A stretch of 64,000 nt of DNA from an uncultured Clostridia bacterium. GTDB lineage: Bacteria > Bacillota > Clostridia > Christensenellales > Aristaeellaceae. Each line of letters begins with the position of its first letter. Position 1 is the stretch's first letter. Below are positions 46,354-54,842 of the stretch, piece by piece. The DNA is taken from NCBI GenBank assembly GCA_934647165.1, contig CAKUFA010000004.1, forward strand, positions 26,301 through 90,300, given 5' to 3'. The notes beneath the pieces are model-generated. The model made no database searches and was not told where the DNA came from. It worked only from the letters and a program-made list of their open reading frames with translations. A program made the translations under genes and the position numbers.

Positions 46354-48735
46354 ATGGCAGAGCAGCTGCATATTCCCACGGGGAAACCGGAACATTATGT
46401 TCCAACGCCGTCTCAGGGGCTCACGGAAGCAGAGGCCCAAAGCAGACAAGAGGCGGGGCTTGGCAACTGCGTGAAAAGCGATCCGGGCAAATCCGTTGGG
46501 CAGATTGTGGCCAGTAATCTGTTTACGTTCTTCAACCTGCTGAATTTTGCGTTGGCGGCTTGTTTGCTGATGGTTGGGTCATATCGCAATATGCTGTTTC
46601 TGGGCGTGGTGTTTTCCAACACATTGATCGGTGTGATTCAGGAATTGCGCGCAAAACGGACGATTGAGAAATTGCAGCTTTTATCGGCGCCGCAGGCGCA
46701 TGTCATTCGCTCCGGTCGGGAGAGGATATGTCGACCGGAAGAGCTGGTGCAGGGCGATCTGGTCATCCTGCGTGCCGGCGATCAGGTGCTGGCAGATGCG
46801 ATTGTGCATTCCGGCGGCGGTGCGGCCAACGAGTCGCTGCTCACCGGCGAAAGCGATGCGGTGAGCAAGCATCCCGGAGACTGGCTTATGTCCGGCAGCC
46901 ATATCACGGAGGGACGGTTTGTGGCGCAGCTGGTGCATGTGGGAGATGCAAGCTATGCTGCGCGCCTTATGAAGGAGGCCAAGGCCATCAAGCGCCCCAA
47001 ATCCATGCTGATGACAGAGCTGAACCGGCTTGTGCGCCTGGTGAGCGTGATTCTGGTGCCGCTGGGCGCGCTGCTGTTTCTGAAGCAATATTTCATCCTG
47101 CACAATCCACTGAATGCGGCGGTGCCTGCCAGCGTGGCAGCAATGATCGGCATGATTCCCGAGGGGCTGCTGCTGCTGACCAGCGTGGCGCTGGCGGTTG
47201 GAGTTGTGAAGCTTGGGCGGCACCAGACGCTGGTGCAGGAGCTGTATGGCATCGAGACCCTTGCCCGGGTGGATGTATTGTGCCTGGATAAGACGGGCAC
47301 CATCACCAAGGGCGAAATGTGTGTGGAACGCATGGAACCTGTAGACGGCGATGAGACACAGATGCGGCAAGCACTTGCGCGTTTTCTCGGCGCATTTGAA
47401 ACGGGGAATGGCACGCTGGCTGCACTGGCGAATGCGGTGACGCCTGCAAAGAATACGGCGGTGGCTACGCTGCCTTTTTCCTCCAAACGGAAAAAATCCG
47501 CAGCATCCTTTCCGGAGGGGGATACGCTGATCCTTGGCGCGCCGTCCTTTGTGCTGGGCGCGGGTTACACGGGCGAGGCACGTGCCAAGGTTGAAGAGGC
47601 CGCGGCCCATGGGATACGGGTGCTGGCTTTGGCCCATGCCAATGGTTGTGTAACCGAGCAGGATGCGCCTGAGCCCGACCGGTTGCTGGGGCTGATTTAT
47701 CTGAGCGATGTTGTGCGGGACAATGCGGCGCAAACCTTGCGTTTTTTCCGCGAACAGGGCGTAGAGGTAAAGGTTATCAGCGGTGATGATCCGCGCACGG
47801 TGTCGGCCATTGCCCAAAGGGTGGAATTGCCTGGCTGGAACAACTGGGTAGATGCATCAACTCTCGTGGATGACGCAGCGCTTGAAGCGGCAGCAGAAAA
47901 ATACACGGTGTTTGGCCGGGTAACGCCCCGGCAGAAGTGTTTGCTGGTGGAAGCCCTCAAGCGTGCCGGGCACAGCGTGGCCATGACGGGTGACGGCGTG
48001 AATGATATCCCGGCGCTGAAGGCGGCAGATTGTTCCATTGCCATGGCAGGCGGGGCGGATGCGGCCAAGCATGCTGCCCAGTTGACACTGCTGAACGCGG
48101 ATTTTGCCTGCCTGCCTCTTGTTGTGGACGAGGGACGGCGAGTGATTAACAACATTACCCGCGCCGCGTCACTGTTTTTGGTGAAGACACTGTATTCCTT
48201 TGCCCTGAGTGTGCTGATGCTGATTCTGCCGCTGAGCTATCCGTTCCAGCCGATTCAGCTGACGCTGATTTCATCCCTTACCATCGGCATTCCTACGTTC
48301 TTCCTGGCGCTGGAGCCCAACCGGGAGCGGGTGCAGGGTGACTTTCTGTCCACGGTGCTCCTGCGCGCTGTTCCCGGAGCTGCGGCGGTGACGGTGTGCG
48401 CTGTTATGGCGATGTTCCTGGAAAGAAGCGGCTGGCCGGCGCTTGCGTGCTCCACCATGGCGGTACTGGCTGCGGGCATGGTGGGGCTGATGGTGCTGTT
48501 CCGGGTGTGCACGCCGCTCACACCGATGCGGATGGGGCTTATGGCGGTTATGGCTGCCGGATTTGCGGGAGCGGTGCTGCTTGCCGGAAAGGTATTCATG
48601 ATTGATGTGTGGAGCCTGTCCCCCGCAAACTGGCTGATGCTGGCGGGAATGGTGCTGCTTGCCGCAGGCGTGATGGCTCTTTTGACCGTGCTGCTGAAAA
48701 AGCGCATCAGCCACCGTGTCGCGGCACAGGGATGA
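46354..48735 (+). CDS. P-type cation ATPase, CtpE-like
   Basis: A 793-residue ion pump. Motifs: actuator LLTGESDAV, phosphorylated Asp312 in CLDKTGTITKGE, and hinge MTGDGVNDIPALKAAD. The fourth membrane helix reads PEGLLLLTSVALAVGVVKLG; this PEGLxLLT signature is that of the CtpE-like group, for which calcium transport is proposed, rather than copper (CPC) or potassium pumps. There are eight to ten hydrophobic segments. There is no N-terminal metal-binding domain. It is a single-gene unit between terminator and trmL promoter. Ion choice is inferred from the family. Confidence 0.88.
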   Translation: MAEQLHIPTGKPEHYVPTPSQGLTEAEAQSRQEAGLGNCVKSDPGKSVGQIVASNLFTFFNLLNFALAACLLMVGSYRNMLFLGVVFSNTLIGVIQELRAKRTIEKLQLLSAPQAHVIRSGRERICRPEELVQGDLVILRAGDQVLADAIVHSGGGAANESLLTGESDAVSKHPGDWLMSGSHITEGRFVAQLVHVGDASYAARLMKEAKAIKRPKSMLMTELNRLVRLVSVILVPLGALLFLKQYFILHNPLNAAVPASVAAMIGMIPEGLLLLTSVALAVGVVKLGRHQTLVQELYGIETLARVDVLCLDKTGTITKGEMCVERMEPVDGDETQMRQALARFLGAFETGNGTLAALANAVTPAKNTAVATLPFSSKRKKSAASFPEGDTLILGAPSFVLGAGYTGEARAKVEEAAAHGIRVLALAHANGCVTEQDAPEPDRLLGLIYLSDVVRDNAAQTLRFFREQGVEVKVISGDDPRTVSAIAQRVELPGWNNWVDASTLVDDAALEAAAEKYTVFGRVTPRQKCLLVEALKRAGHSVAMTGDGVNDIPALKAADCSIAMAGGADAAKHAAQLTLLNADFACLPLVVDEGRRVINNITRAASLFLVKTLYSFALSVLMLILPLSYPFQPIQLTLISSLTIGIPTFFLALEPNRERVQGDFLSTVLLRAVPGAAAVTVCAVMAMFLERSGWPALACSTMAVLAAGMVGLMVLFRVCTPLTPMRMGLMAVMAAGFAGAVLLAGKVFMIDVWSLSPANWLMLAGMVLLAAGVMALLTVLLKKRISHRVAAQG

Positions 48736-48754
48736 TGCGTTTGTGCTGCGCCAC

Positions 48755-48783
48755 TTGCGTGTGCAGCCTGTGGATGATACAAT
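48755..48783 (+). promoter_or_regulatory. trmL promoter
   Basis: TTGCGT and TACAAT with 17 bases between; the start codon follows closely, giving a leader of about a dozen bases. Confidence 0.5.
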
Positions 48784-48801
48784 AGCTATGAGGTGAAAGC
48801 G

Positions 48802-49323
48802 TTGGCATTGCAAATTGTATTGGTAAACCCGGAAATACCGCAGAATACGGGCAATATTGCCAGAACCTGTGCGGCTACGGGGGCGGAACTGCACCTGATT
48901 GAACCGCTTGGTTTTTCGCTCAGCGATAAGTATTTGAAACGCGCGGGGCTGGATTATTGGGGATTGATGACGTATCACGTGTATCCGAGCCTGGAGGACT
49001 TTCTGCAAAAGCATCCCGGGGCGAGAATGCACTTTGCCAGCACCAAAGCCCCCAGAAGCTATTGCGAGGCGCAATATCAGGATGGAGATTTCCTGGTGTT
49101 TGGGTGCGAAACACGCGGACTGCCGGAAAACCTGCTGGAAAAAGTGTATGACCGGTGTGTGCGCATCCCCATGCGCAAGGAAGCGCGGAGCCTGAACCTG
49201 TCCAACTCGGTTGCCATTGTGCTTTATGAGGCGTTGCGGCAGCTGGATTTTCCCAACCTTTCAGCGCAGGGATGCCTGACCGGCCGTGAGGAGCAGGCGG
49301 CGCCGTGGCTGGATTACGTCTAA
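48802..49323 (+). CDS. trmL: tRNA (cytidine/uridine-34-2'-O)-methyltransferase TrmL
   Basis: A 173-residue SPOUT methyltransferase modifying the wobble base of tRNA-Leu. The SPOUT knot motifs are plain: VLVNPEIPQNTGNIARTCAA, FGCETRGLPENLL, and RIPMRKEARSLNLSNSVAIV. I place the start at TTG 48802, eight bases after GAGG; a GTG at 48793 overlaps that site. The gene is monocistronic with a terminator after it. Confidence 0.93.
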   Translation: MALQIVLVNPEIPQNTGNIARTCAATGAELHLIEPLGFSLSDKYLKRAGLDYWGLMTYHVYPSLEDFLQKHPGARMHFASTKAPRSYCEAQYQDGDFLVFGCETRGLPENLLEKVYDRCVRIPMRKEARSLNLSNSVAIVLYEALRQLDFPNLSAQGCLTGREEQAAPWLDYV

Positions 49324-49356
49324 CCGTAAATAGCGGCGAAAGACGCTTTTGTACAG

Positions 49357-49388
49357 AAGCCACGGAGGAAGCAAGCGGGTGGCTTTTT
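49357..49388 (+). terminator. Intrinsic terminator after trmL
   Basis: AAGCCAC pairs with GTGGCTT and is followed by TTT. Confidence 0.65.
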
Positions 49389-49452
49389 GCTGCGCTGCGG
49401 GGATAGAGCGGGATTTCCAAACGGAAATCGTATTAAGCATGAGGAGCAATCT

Positions 49453-49818
49453 ATGCCGTATTTTAACCATGACAAGACAGAACCTGTAAACCACCGGCAG
49501 GTGTTTCAGCATCCGGTGGAAGATGGCGACTGGATGCAGGAGCCGCAGGATGATTACGACGATGATTACCCCGAGGAGGATGAATTCCCCCTGCCGCCGG
49601 ATGAGGACGACGATTATGATCTGGATGACGAATTGACCGACGAGGAACGCCGGGAAATGCGGAAGGGGCGCTTTCGCGTGGCAGCGGGCGTGTTTGATTT
49701 TTTCAGCGTGATTGCGGGCACGGTGGTGGTTCTGCTGCTCATTGCGCTGCTGGTGAGCTTGGTGACATGGCTGCAGGCCGATATTGACCAGACCTTTACC
49801 CTGATGACGAGGCAGTGA
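49453..49818 (+). CDS. Single-pass membrane protein with acidic N-terminal region
   Basis: 121 residues, not recognised. Residues ~30-70 are a very acidic stretch (DDYDDDYPEEDEFPLPPDED), then a basic hinge (RREMRKGRFR) and one transmembrane helix (~88-110, IAGTVVVLLLIALLVSLV). The topology would put the acidic part in the cytoplasm. The ATG at 49453 has AGGAG upstream. It starts a run with the two uracil-DNA glycosylase genes, 13 bases before the first, so co-expression is likely. Confidence 0.65.
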   Translation: MPYFNHDKTEPVNHRQVFQHPVEDGDWMQEPQDDYDDDYPEEDEFPLPPDEDDDYDLDDELTDEERREMRKGRFRVAAGVFDFFSVIAGTVVVLLLIALLVSLVTWLQADIDQTFTLMTRQ

Positions 49819-49831
49819 GGAAAGGGGGCGC

Positions 49832-50422
49832 GTGCCCTTTATGGCGGAAATCAGCTGGGAGCTGTTTGACACGCAGGTGGATGCATGCCGCATGTGCGGC
49901 CTGTGTGCAGGCATCCACCACAAGGTGCCCGGACAGGGCGACCGGCAGGCACCGCTGATGTTCATCGGCGAAGGGCCGGGGCAAGTGGAGGACGAGGAGG
50001 GACTCGCCTTTGTGGGCCCGGCAGGGCAACTGCTGACGAGGATGCTTCAGGCAATCGAGCTCCCGCGGGACAGGGTGTATATCTGCAATGTGGTGAAATG
50101 CCGCCCGCCCAACAATCGTGTGCCAACGCCGGAAGAGACTGCGGCATGCATGCTGCACCTGCGGATGCAGGTGGCGCTGGTGCGGCCGAAGGTGATTGTG
50201 CTGCTGGGTTCAACGGCTGCAAAGGCAACGCTGGGGGCGGATATCCGCATCACCCGCGACCGTGGCCAATGGTATGAGCGCAAGGGCGTGTGGATGATGC
50301 CGACATTTCACCCATCGGCGCTTTTGCGCGATCCTGCCAAGAAAAAGGACGCCTGGGAGGATATGCAGGCCCTGCGTGATAAACTGATGGAGCTTGGATT
50401 GTACAGCGATCTTTATGGGTAA
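49832..50422 (+). CDS. Uracil-DNA glycosylase, family 4-like with iron-sulfur cysteines
   Basis: A 196-residue enzyme removing uracil from DNA. Motifs: DACRMCGLC and CNVVKCRPPNNR carry the cysteines for a 4Fe-4S cluster, the water-activating loop reads GEGPGQVEDEEG, with FVGPAGQLLTRML after it, and MPTFHPSALLRDP is the C-terminal DNA-binding motif. The start is taken as GTG 49832 behind GAGGAAAGG; ATG 49841 is the alternative. A second family member without these cysteines follows 51 bases downstream. Confidence 0.85.
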   Translation: MPFMAEISWELFDTQVDACRMCGLCAGIHHKVPGQGDRQAPLMFIGEGPGQVEDEEGLAFVGPAGQLLTRMLQAIELPRDRVYICNVVKCRPPNNRVPTPEETAACMLHLRMQVALVRPKVIVLLGSTAAKATLGADIRITRDRGQWYERKGVWMMPTFHPSALLRDPAKKKDAWEDMQALRDKLMELGLYSDLYG

Positions 50423-50473
50423 AATGAGGGCGGAAGAGCGCTTGGAATGTTATCCCCTCAGGGAGGATGGATT

Positions 50474-51073
50474 GTGGAAAAGTTTGAGAAACGGTGCAGG
50501 GACTTCTTTGGCAAGCTTTGGCCGGCAGAGGAAAAACGCCTGGTATTCGGCGAGGGGAAAAAGGATAAGCCGCGTTTGATGCTCATAGGCGAAGCGCCAG
50601 GCGAGCAGGAAACACTTCAGGGCCGTCCCTTTGTGGGCAAAGCCGGGAAAAACCTGGACGGTTTTTTGGCGGCAGTTGGGCTGAAAAGGGAGGAAATCTT
50701 CATCAGCAATGTGGTGAAAATCCGTCCGACCCGGGTGAGCGAGAAAGGCCGTGTGTCGAACCGTGCGCCGTCCGCAGAGGAGCTGGCGCTGTTTACTCCT
50801 TATCTGTATGAGGAGATTCTGCTGGTGCGTCCAGGCGCGATTGTAACCTTGGGCAATGTGCCCCTGCATGCTGTGCTGGATGCGCACACGACCATTGGCG
50901 AACGCCATGGCAGGCTTGCGGAAGCCACCATTCGCACGGAAAAGGAAGCGGCGGATTTTCCTGTGTATCCGCTGTATCACCCCGCGTCTATCATCTACAA
51001 CCGGGCGCTTGCGCAAACGTATCAGGACGATTTGCATAAGCTGCGGGAACTGCTGGATGACCATGTCATTTGA
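50474..51073 (+). CDS. Uracil-DNA glycosylase-like protein lacking the iron-sulfur cysteines
   Basis: A 199-residue paralogue of the gene before it. It keeps GEAPGEQETLQGRPFVGKAG and the C-terminal YPLYHPASIIYNR, so the uracil pocket appears intact, but the N-terminal cysteine pair is missing (one lone Cys near residue 9) and the second site reads SNVVKIRPTR instead of CNVVKCRPP. It is therefore a cluster-free version, with changed or structural role. Start GTG 50474 is seven bases after GGGAGG; the ATG at 50447 has no site. Confidence 0.8.
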   Translation: MEKFEKRCRDFFGKLWPAEEKRLVFGEGKKDKPRLMLIGEAPGEQETLQGRPFVGKAGKNLDGFLAAVGLKREEIFISNVVKIRPTRVSEKGRVSNRAPSAEELALFTPYLYEEILLVRPGAIVTLGNVPLHAVLDAHTTIGERHGRLAEATIRTEKEAADFPVYPLYHPASIIYNRALAQTYQDDLHKLRELLDDHVI

Positions 51074-51105
51074 GACGGGAAAATGTATCTTTGGAGCAAA
51101 AGAAG

Positions 51106-51134
51106 TGGTCAGGAGCTGTAGGGTATGCTATACT
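51106..51134 (+). promoter_or_regulatory. Promoter of the nfeD-floA operon
   Basis: TGGTCA and TATACT with a 17-base spacer; a TGC before the -10 adds an extended -10 element. Confidence 0.55.
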
Positions 51135-51165
51135 TGACCCATCAAACAAAGGGAGGCGGTGAAGC

Positions 51166-51672
51166 GTGCTGACATTCATCGTGGAGAATCTGCCCATCCT
51201 CATCTGCTTTATAGCAGGGGTGGCGCTGCTGGTGCTGGAGGCGTTTCTGCCGGGGTTTGGACTGCCGGGCATTGCGGGCATTGCTTTGCAGGTGACGGCG
51301 GTGGTGCTGACGTACATCAGCCATGGCGCTGTGGCGGCTTTGGGAATGACACTCATCATCTTGTCCATTGTGGCGGTGGCCATTTCCATTTCACTGTACA
51401 GTGCGGCAAAGGGACGACTGAACCGCAGCAAGATCATCCTCAAGGATGCGGAAACCAACGAAGCCGGGTATCGCGCAACGGAGGACATGGAGGTTTTCCT
51501 GGGGCGCGAGGGAACGACCACCACGGTGCTCCGCCCAACGGGGATTGCGGAATTTGACGGCGTGCGGCTCAACGTGTGCAGCGACGGCGAATTCATCCCT
51601 GCGGGCGTCAAGGTGCAGATTACCCGGGTAGAGGGCAGCCGCGTACTGGTGCGCACCCTGGAAAAGGCGTAA
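51166..51672 (+). CDS. NfeD-family membrane protein
   Basis: A 168-residue NfeD protein: three or four helices in residues 1-80 (LPILICFIAGVALLVLEAFL and following), then a soluble OB-fold domain (~95-165, TVLRPTGIAEFDGVRLNVCS, FIPAGVKVQITRVEGSRVLV). NfeD partners flotillins in membrane microdomains, and floA follows directly. The first codon is GTG 51166 behind GGGAGG. Confidence 0.92.
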   Translation: MLTFIVENLPILICFIAGVALLVLEAFLPGFGLPGIAGIALQVTAVVLTYISHGAVAALGMTLIILSIVAVAISISLYSAAKGRLNRSKIILKDAETNEAGYRATEDMEVFLGREGTTTTVLRPTGIAEFDGVRLNVCSDGEFIPAGVKVQITRVEGSRVLVRTLEKA

Positions 51673-51699
51673 ACGGAAAGGAACAAAGGAGGCAAACAA

Positions 51700-52701
51700 A
51701 TGGAAGCGGGCATCATCACCATTATCCTGATTGCAGTATTGGCACTGGTTCTGCTGGCAATCTTTCTTCGATTCTTCCCCATTGGGCTGTGGATCAGCTC
51801 CCTGGCCAGCGGCGTGCACATTTCCATCGGCACACTGGTTGGCATGCGGATCCGCCGCATTCAGCCCCAGCGGTTGGTATACCCCCTCATCAAGGCAAAC
51901 AAAGCGGGGCTGAGCCTGACCATCAGCAAGCTGGAAACACACTACCTGGCCGGCGGTAACGTGGATCGCGTGATTAACGCCCTCATTGCTGCCCAGCGTG
52001 CCAACATTGAAATGGCTTTTGAGAAAGCATGCGCCATTGACCTGGCGGGCCGCGATGTGTTCCAGGCAGTGCAGATGAGTGTGACCCCCAAGGTGATCGA
52101 AACCCCTGTGGTGGCGGCCATTGCCAAGGACGGCATTGAGCTGCGCGCTAAAGCGCGTGTGACCGTGCGCACCAACATTGAACGGCTGGTTGGCGGCGCT
52201 GGTGAAGAAACCGTTATCGCCCGTGTTGGCGAAGGCATCGTGACGACCGTCGGCTCCGCGGAAACGCACAAGCAGGTGCTGGAGAATCCTGACCTGATCA
52301 GCCGCACGGTGTTGTCCAAGGGTCTGGATGCAGGCACCGCGTTTGAAATTCTCTCCATCGACATTGCGGACGTGGACGTTGGCCGCAACATTGGCGCGCA
52401 GCTGCAAATGGATCAGGCTGAAGCCGACCGCCGCATTGCGCAGGCCAAGGCGGAGGAACGCCGCGCCATGGCTGTTGCCCATGAGCAGGAAATGAAAGCC
52501 GCCGTGCAGGAAATGCGCGCCAAGGTGGTGGAAGCCGAAGCCGAGGTGCCGCGTGCCATGGCTGCCGCGCTTCGTGAGGGAAAGCTTGGCGTGATGGACT
52601 ACTATCAGATGCGCAACACCATTGCCGATACCGACATGCGGGAGAGCATTGCCAAAGTCAGCGCACCCCAGCAGAGCGGCGCGCCGGAAAGCAAGAAATA
52701 A
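51700..52701 (+). CDS. floA: Flotillin-like protein FloA
   Basis: A 333-residue membrane scaffold that organises functional microdomains in Gram-positive bacteria. Residues 4-28 form the membrane hairpin (IITIILIAVLALVLLAIFLR). Family landmarks are ASGVHISIGTLVGMRIRRI and the SPFH-like middle region (VIETPVVAAIAKDGIELRAK, each given in part). A charged Glu/Ala-rich coiled coil with AEADRRIAQAKAEERRAMA follows, ending GVMDYYQMRN. AAAGGAGG precedes the ATG. Gene order nfeD-floA is the standard arrangement. Confidence 0.95.
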   Translation: MEAGIITIILIAVLALVLLAIFLRFFPIGLWISSLASGVHISIGTLVGMRIRRIQPQRLVYPLIKANKAGLSLTISKLETHYLAGGNVDRVINALIAAQRANIEMAFEKACAIDLAGRDVFQAVQMSVTPKVIETPVVAAIAKDGIELRAKARVTVRTNIERLVGGAGEETVIARVGEGIVTTVGSAETHKQVLENPDLISRTVLSKGLDAGTAFEILSIDIADVDVGRNIGAQLQMDQAEADRRIAQAKAEERRAMAVAHEQEMKAAVQEMRAKVVEAEAEVPRAMAAALREGKLGVMDYYQMRNTIADTDMRESIAKVSAPQQSGAPESKK

Positions 52702-52734
52702 AAACGGCCAATGCGCTGAAAGGAGGGAGCGGGC

Positions 52735-53247
52735 GTGGGCGAATTATTCAGCCTTCTACTTGTTGGCTGGATTGCTGTGACGATGATTAACGCTGCCGGA
52801 AAGCGTCAACGCAAGGCGGCTAATCCCAAACATGTGGTTTTGCCGGAGCAGGAGCGGGAAGTTGAATTGCCGAAGATGAGCGACATTGCACGGCAGCTGA
52901 CTGAAACGGAGCAGCCACAGGCGGCAAGTGCGGCAGCCGGGCAGCCTGAGCAAATGATGATCCCCGATCTGCCTCCTGCTGCGCCGGAAAAACCGACGGT
53001 TGCCCCGCATGTGCATGTGACCAAGGAAACGGACGAGTTGTTTGCAGGCAGCATGAACGCCGTTTCCACCGAGGGCGTGGATCCCTGCCATGAAGAGGAG
53101 CTGCAGGAAGCGCGTGCACGGGATGGTGAAACGCTCCGCACGGAAGAAACGCAAGGCGGATTGAAGCTGGACTTTTCCGGCAGCGGCCTTGCACAGGCAT
53201 TTGTCATGCAGGAGATCCTCAACCGCCGGCCTTGCGGCAGAAGATAA
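52735..53247 (+). CDS. Uncharacterised membrane-anchored protein in the nfeD-floA operon
   Basis: 170 residues, not recognised. One N-terminal membrane helix (GELFSLLLVGWIAVTMINAA) is followed by a long, polar, Pro/Glu/Ala-rich region that is probably unstructured, and a short conserved-looking end (LDFSGSGLAQAFVMQEILNR). First codon GTG 52735 behind AAAGGAGG. Its place 34 bases after floA suggests a link with flotillin microdomains. Confidence 0.65.
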   Translation: MGELFSLLLVGWIAVTMINAAGKRQRKAANPKHVVLPEQEREVELPKMSDIARQLTETEQPQAASAAAGQPEQMMIPDLPPAAPEKPTVAPHVHVTKETDELFAGSMNAVSTEGVDPCHEEELQEARARDGETLRTEETQGGLKLDFSGSGLAQAFVMQEILNRRPCGRR

Positions 53248-53260
53248 ACCCAAAATCCAA

Positions 53261-53296
53261 AGCGGGAGACGCTGCAATGCAGTCTCCCGCTCTTTG
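53261..53296 (+). terminator. Hairpin terminator after the floA operon
   Basis: AGCGGGAGAC pairs with GTCTCCCGCT; the tail is only CTTTG, so termination may be partial. Confidence 0.55.
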
Positions 53297-53320
53297 TGAT
53301 GATGAACGAAAGGAAACAGC

Positions 53321-54487
53321 ATGAGCATTTATTTCAAGTGTCCCGTTTCTGCCAAATGTGGTGGATGCCAGCTCTCGCATTTGCCTTATCAGGAGCAACT
53401 GCGTGTGAAACAACGCTGCATGGAGGAACTGCTGCGTCCCTTTGGCAAGGTGGAATCCATCCGCGGTATGGAAAATCCTTTTCATTATCGCAACAAGGTG
53501 CATGCCGTGCTGGCGGTGGATAAGAGCGGCATGCCTGTATCCGGTGTGTATGCAGCAGGAACCCATCGCGTGGTGCCGGTGAAGCACTGCCGCATTGAGG
53601 ATGAACAGGCGGACAAAATCATCCAGAGCATTGTGGAGCTTTTACCGCGCTTTCGCCTACGTGTTTATAATGAATACACGCATCGGGGATTTTTGCGGCA
53701 TATTGTGGTGCGTACCGGCCAGTTCACCGGTCAGGTGATGGTGGTGCTGGTGGCAACAGGGCTGGAATTTCCGGGCAGGAAGGAATTCGTTGCCGCACTG
53801 CGTGCCCTGCATCCGGAAATTACCACCCTTGTGCTCAATGAAAATAACCGCCAAACCAGCATGGTGCTTGGCAAGCGGGAAACGGTGCTCTTTGGCGACG
53901 GTTACCTGGAGGATGAGTTGTGCGGCAAAAGATTCCGCATTTCTCCGCAATCCTTTTATCAGGTGAATGCACAGCAGGCCCAGGTGCTTTATGAAACGGC
54001 GCTTGAAAAGATGGAACTCACCGGGAGGGAGACGCTGCTGGATGCCTATTGCGGAACGGGAACCATTGGTTTGTGCGCATCAGACAAAGCAGCGAGACTC
54101 ATTGGTGTGGAATTGAACGCCGAAGCAGTGCGCGATGCACGTATCAATGCTGAACGCAATCATGTCAGGAACGCAGCCTTCTATTGCGACGATGCGGGGC
54201 GGTTCATGACGCGCATGGCCAAAGAAGGGCACGCGCCGGATGTGGTGTGCATGGATCCGCCGCGCTCTGGCAGCGATATGCCGTTTCTCACGGCGCTAAA
54301 GACGCTTGCTCCAAACCGCATCGTGTATGTTTCCTGCGGCCCGGAGACCCTCGCCCGCGACTTGCATGTGCTGTGTGACGACGGCGCTTATCGTGTGGAC
54401 AGCATGGTTCCGGTGGATATGTTCCCATGCACGGAACATGTGGAAATGGTGTGTGGCTTATCCAAACAGCGTGCAGGCGGCAATTGA
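53321..54487 (+). CDS. rlmD: 23S rRNA (uracil-C5)-methyltransferase, RlmD/RlmCD family
   Basis: A 388-residue class I methyltransferase making 5-methyluridine in 23S rRNA. The N-terminus holds the iron-sulfur cysteines CPVSAKCGGCQ directly, without the usual TRAM domain. The methyltransferase part has SPQSFYQVNAQQAQVLYE, SAM site LLDAYCGTGTIGLCAS, VCMDPPRSGSD and catalytic Cys in VSCGPETLARDL. The ATG at 53321 follows AAAGGA. The exact uridine, and whether it acts as RlmD or as the dual-site RlmCD, cannot be read from sequence. Confidence 0.88.
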   Translation: MSIYFKCPVSAKCGGCQLSHLPYQEQLRVKQRCMEELLRPFGKVESIRGMENPFHYRNKVHAVLAVDKSGMPVSGVYAAGTHRVVPVKHCRIEDEQADKIIQSIVELLPRFRLRVYNEYTHRGFLRHIVVRTGQFTGQVMVVLVATGLEFPGRKEFVAALRALHPEITTLVLNENNRQTSMVLGKRETVLFGDGYLEDELCGKRFRISPQSFYQVNAQQAQVLYETALEKMELTGRETLLDAYCGTGTIGLCASDKAARLIGVELNAEAVRDARINAERNHVRNAAFYCDDAGRFMTRMAKEGHAPDVVCMDPPRSGSDMPFLTALKTLAPNRIVYVSCGPETLARDLHVLCDDGAYRVDSMVPVDMFPCTEHVEMVCGLSKQRAGGN

Positions 54488-54740
54488 TGCGCTGAAAGCA
54501 TCGGCAGAAAATGATGTCCGCACGTATGGCATCGCAAGGACAGAGAGAATCCTGCGTGCATTTGATGTGGAGCGGCTTTGGCTTGCAACGGATTATCCGG
54601 ATAACCGTCATTTGCCGCCCGATGCGATTTATGCTGCGCATTTCGATATTCATGCTCGGATGCACTTCACGGAAGAAGAAACACAACGGATTGCGCATCA
54701 AAATGCAAAGATCCTTTTGAAGCACAGGTATCATGCTGCT
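54471..54740 (+). pseudogene. C-terminal remnant of an amidohydrolase-like gene
   Basis: After rlmD, a frame reads RTERILRAFDVERLWLATDY followed by PDN and, 30 residues later, FTEEETQRIAHQNAKILLKH. This matches the end of TIM-barrel amidohydrolases (ILRAFGxxRVLFGSDYP ... TEEExxxIxxxNAxxLL). No start, metal-binding N-terminus or own stop is present; the frame runs on into the antisense of the next gene. It is probably a decayed or truncated gene. Boundaries are approximate. Confidence 0.5.
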
Positions 54741-54773
54741 GACAAGCTGGAAGCAGACAGACCGGCGGTCACG

Positions 54774-54824
54774 AAAAAGCCCCCGTTTTCCTCACGGTGG
54801 AACCGAAGAGGAAAACGGGGGTTG
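54774..54824 (-). terminator. Intrinsic terminator of the nitroreductase/FMN-binding gene
   Basis: On the minus strand AACCCCCGTTTTCCTC pairs with GAGGAAAACGGGGGC and runs into TTTTT. Confidence 0.9.
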
Positions 54825-54842
54825 TGTTTGGAAAGACAGGGA

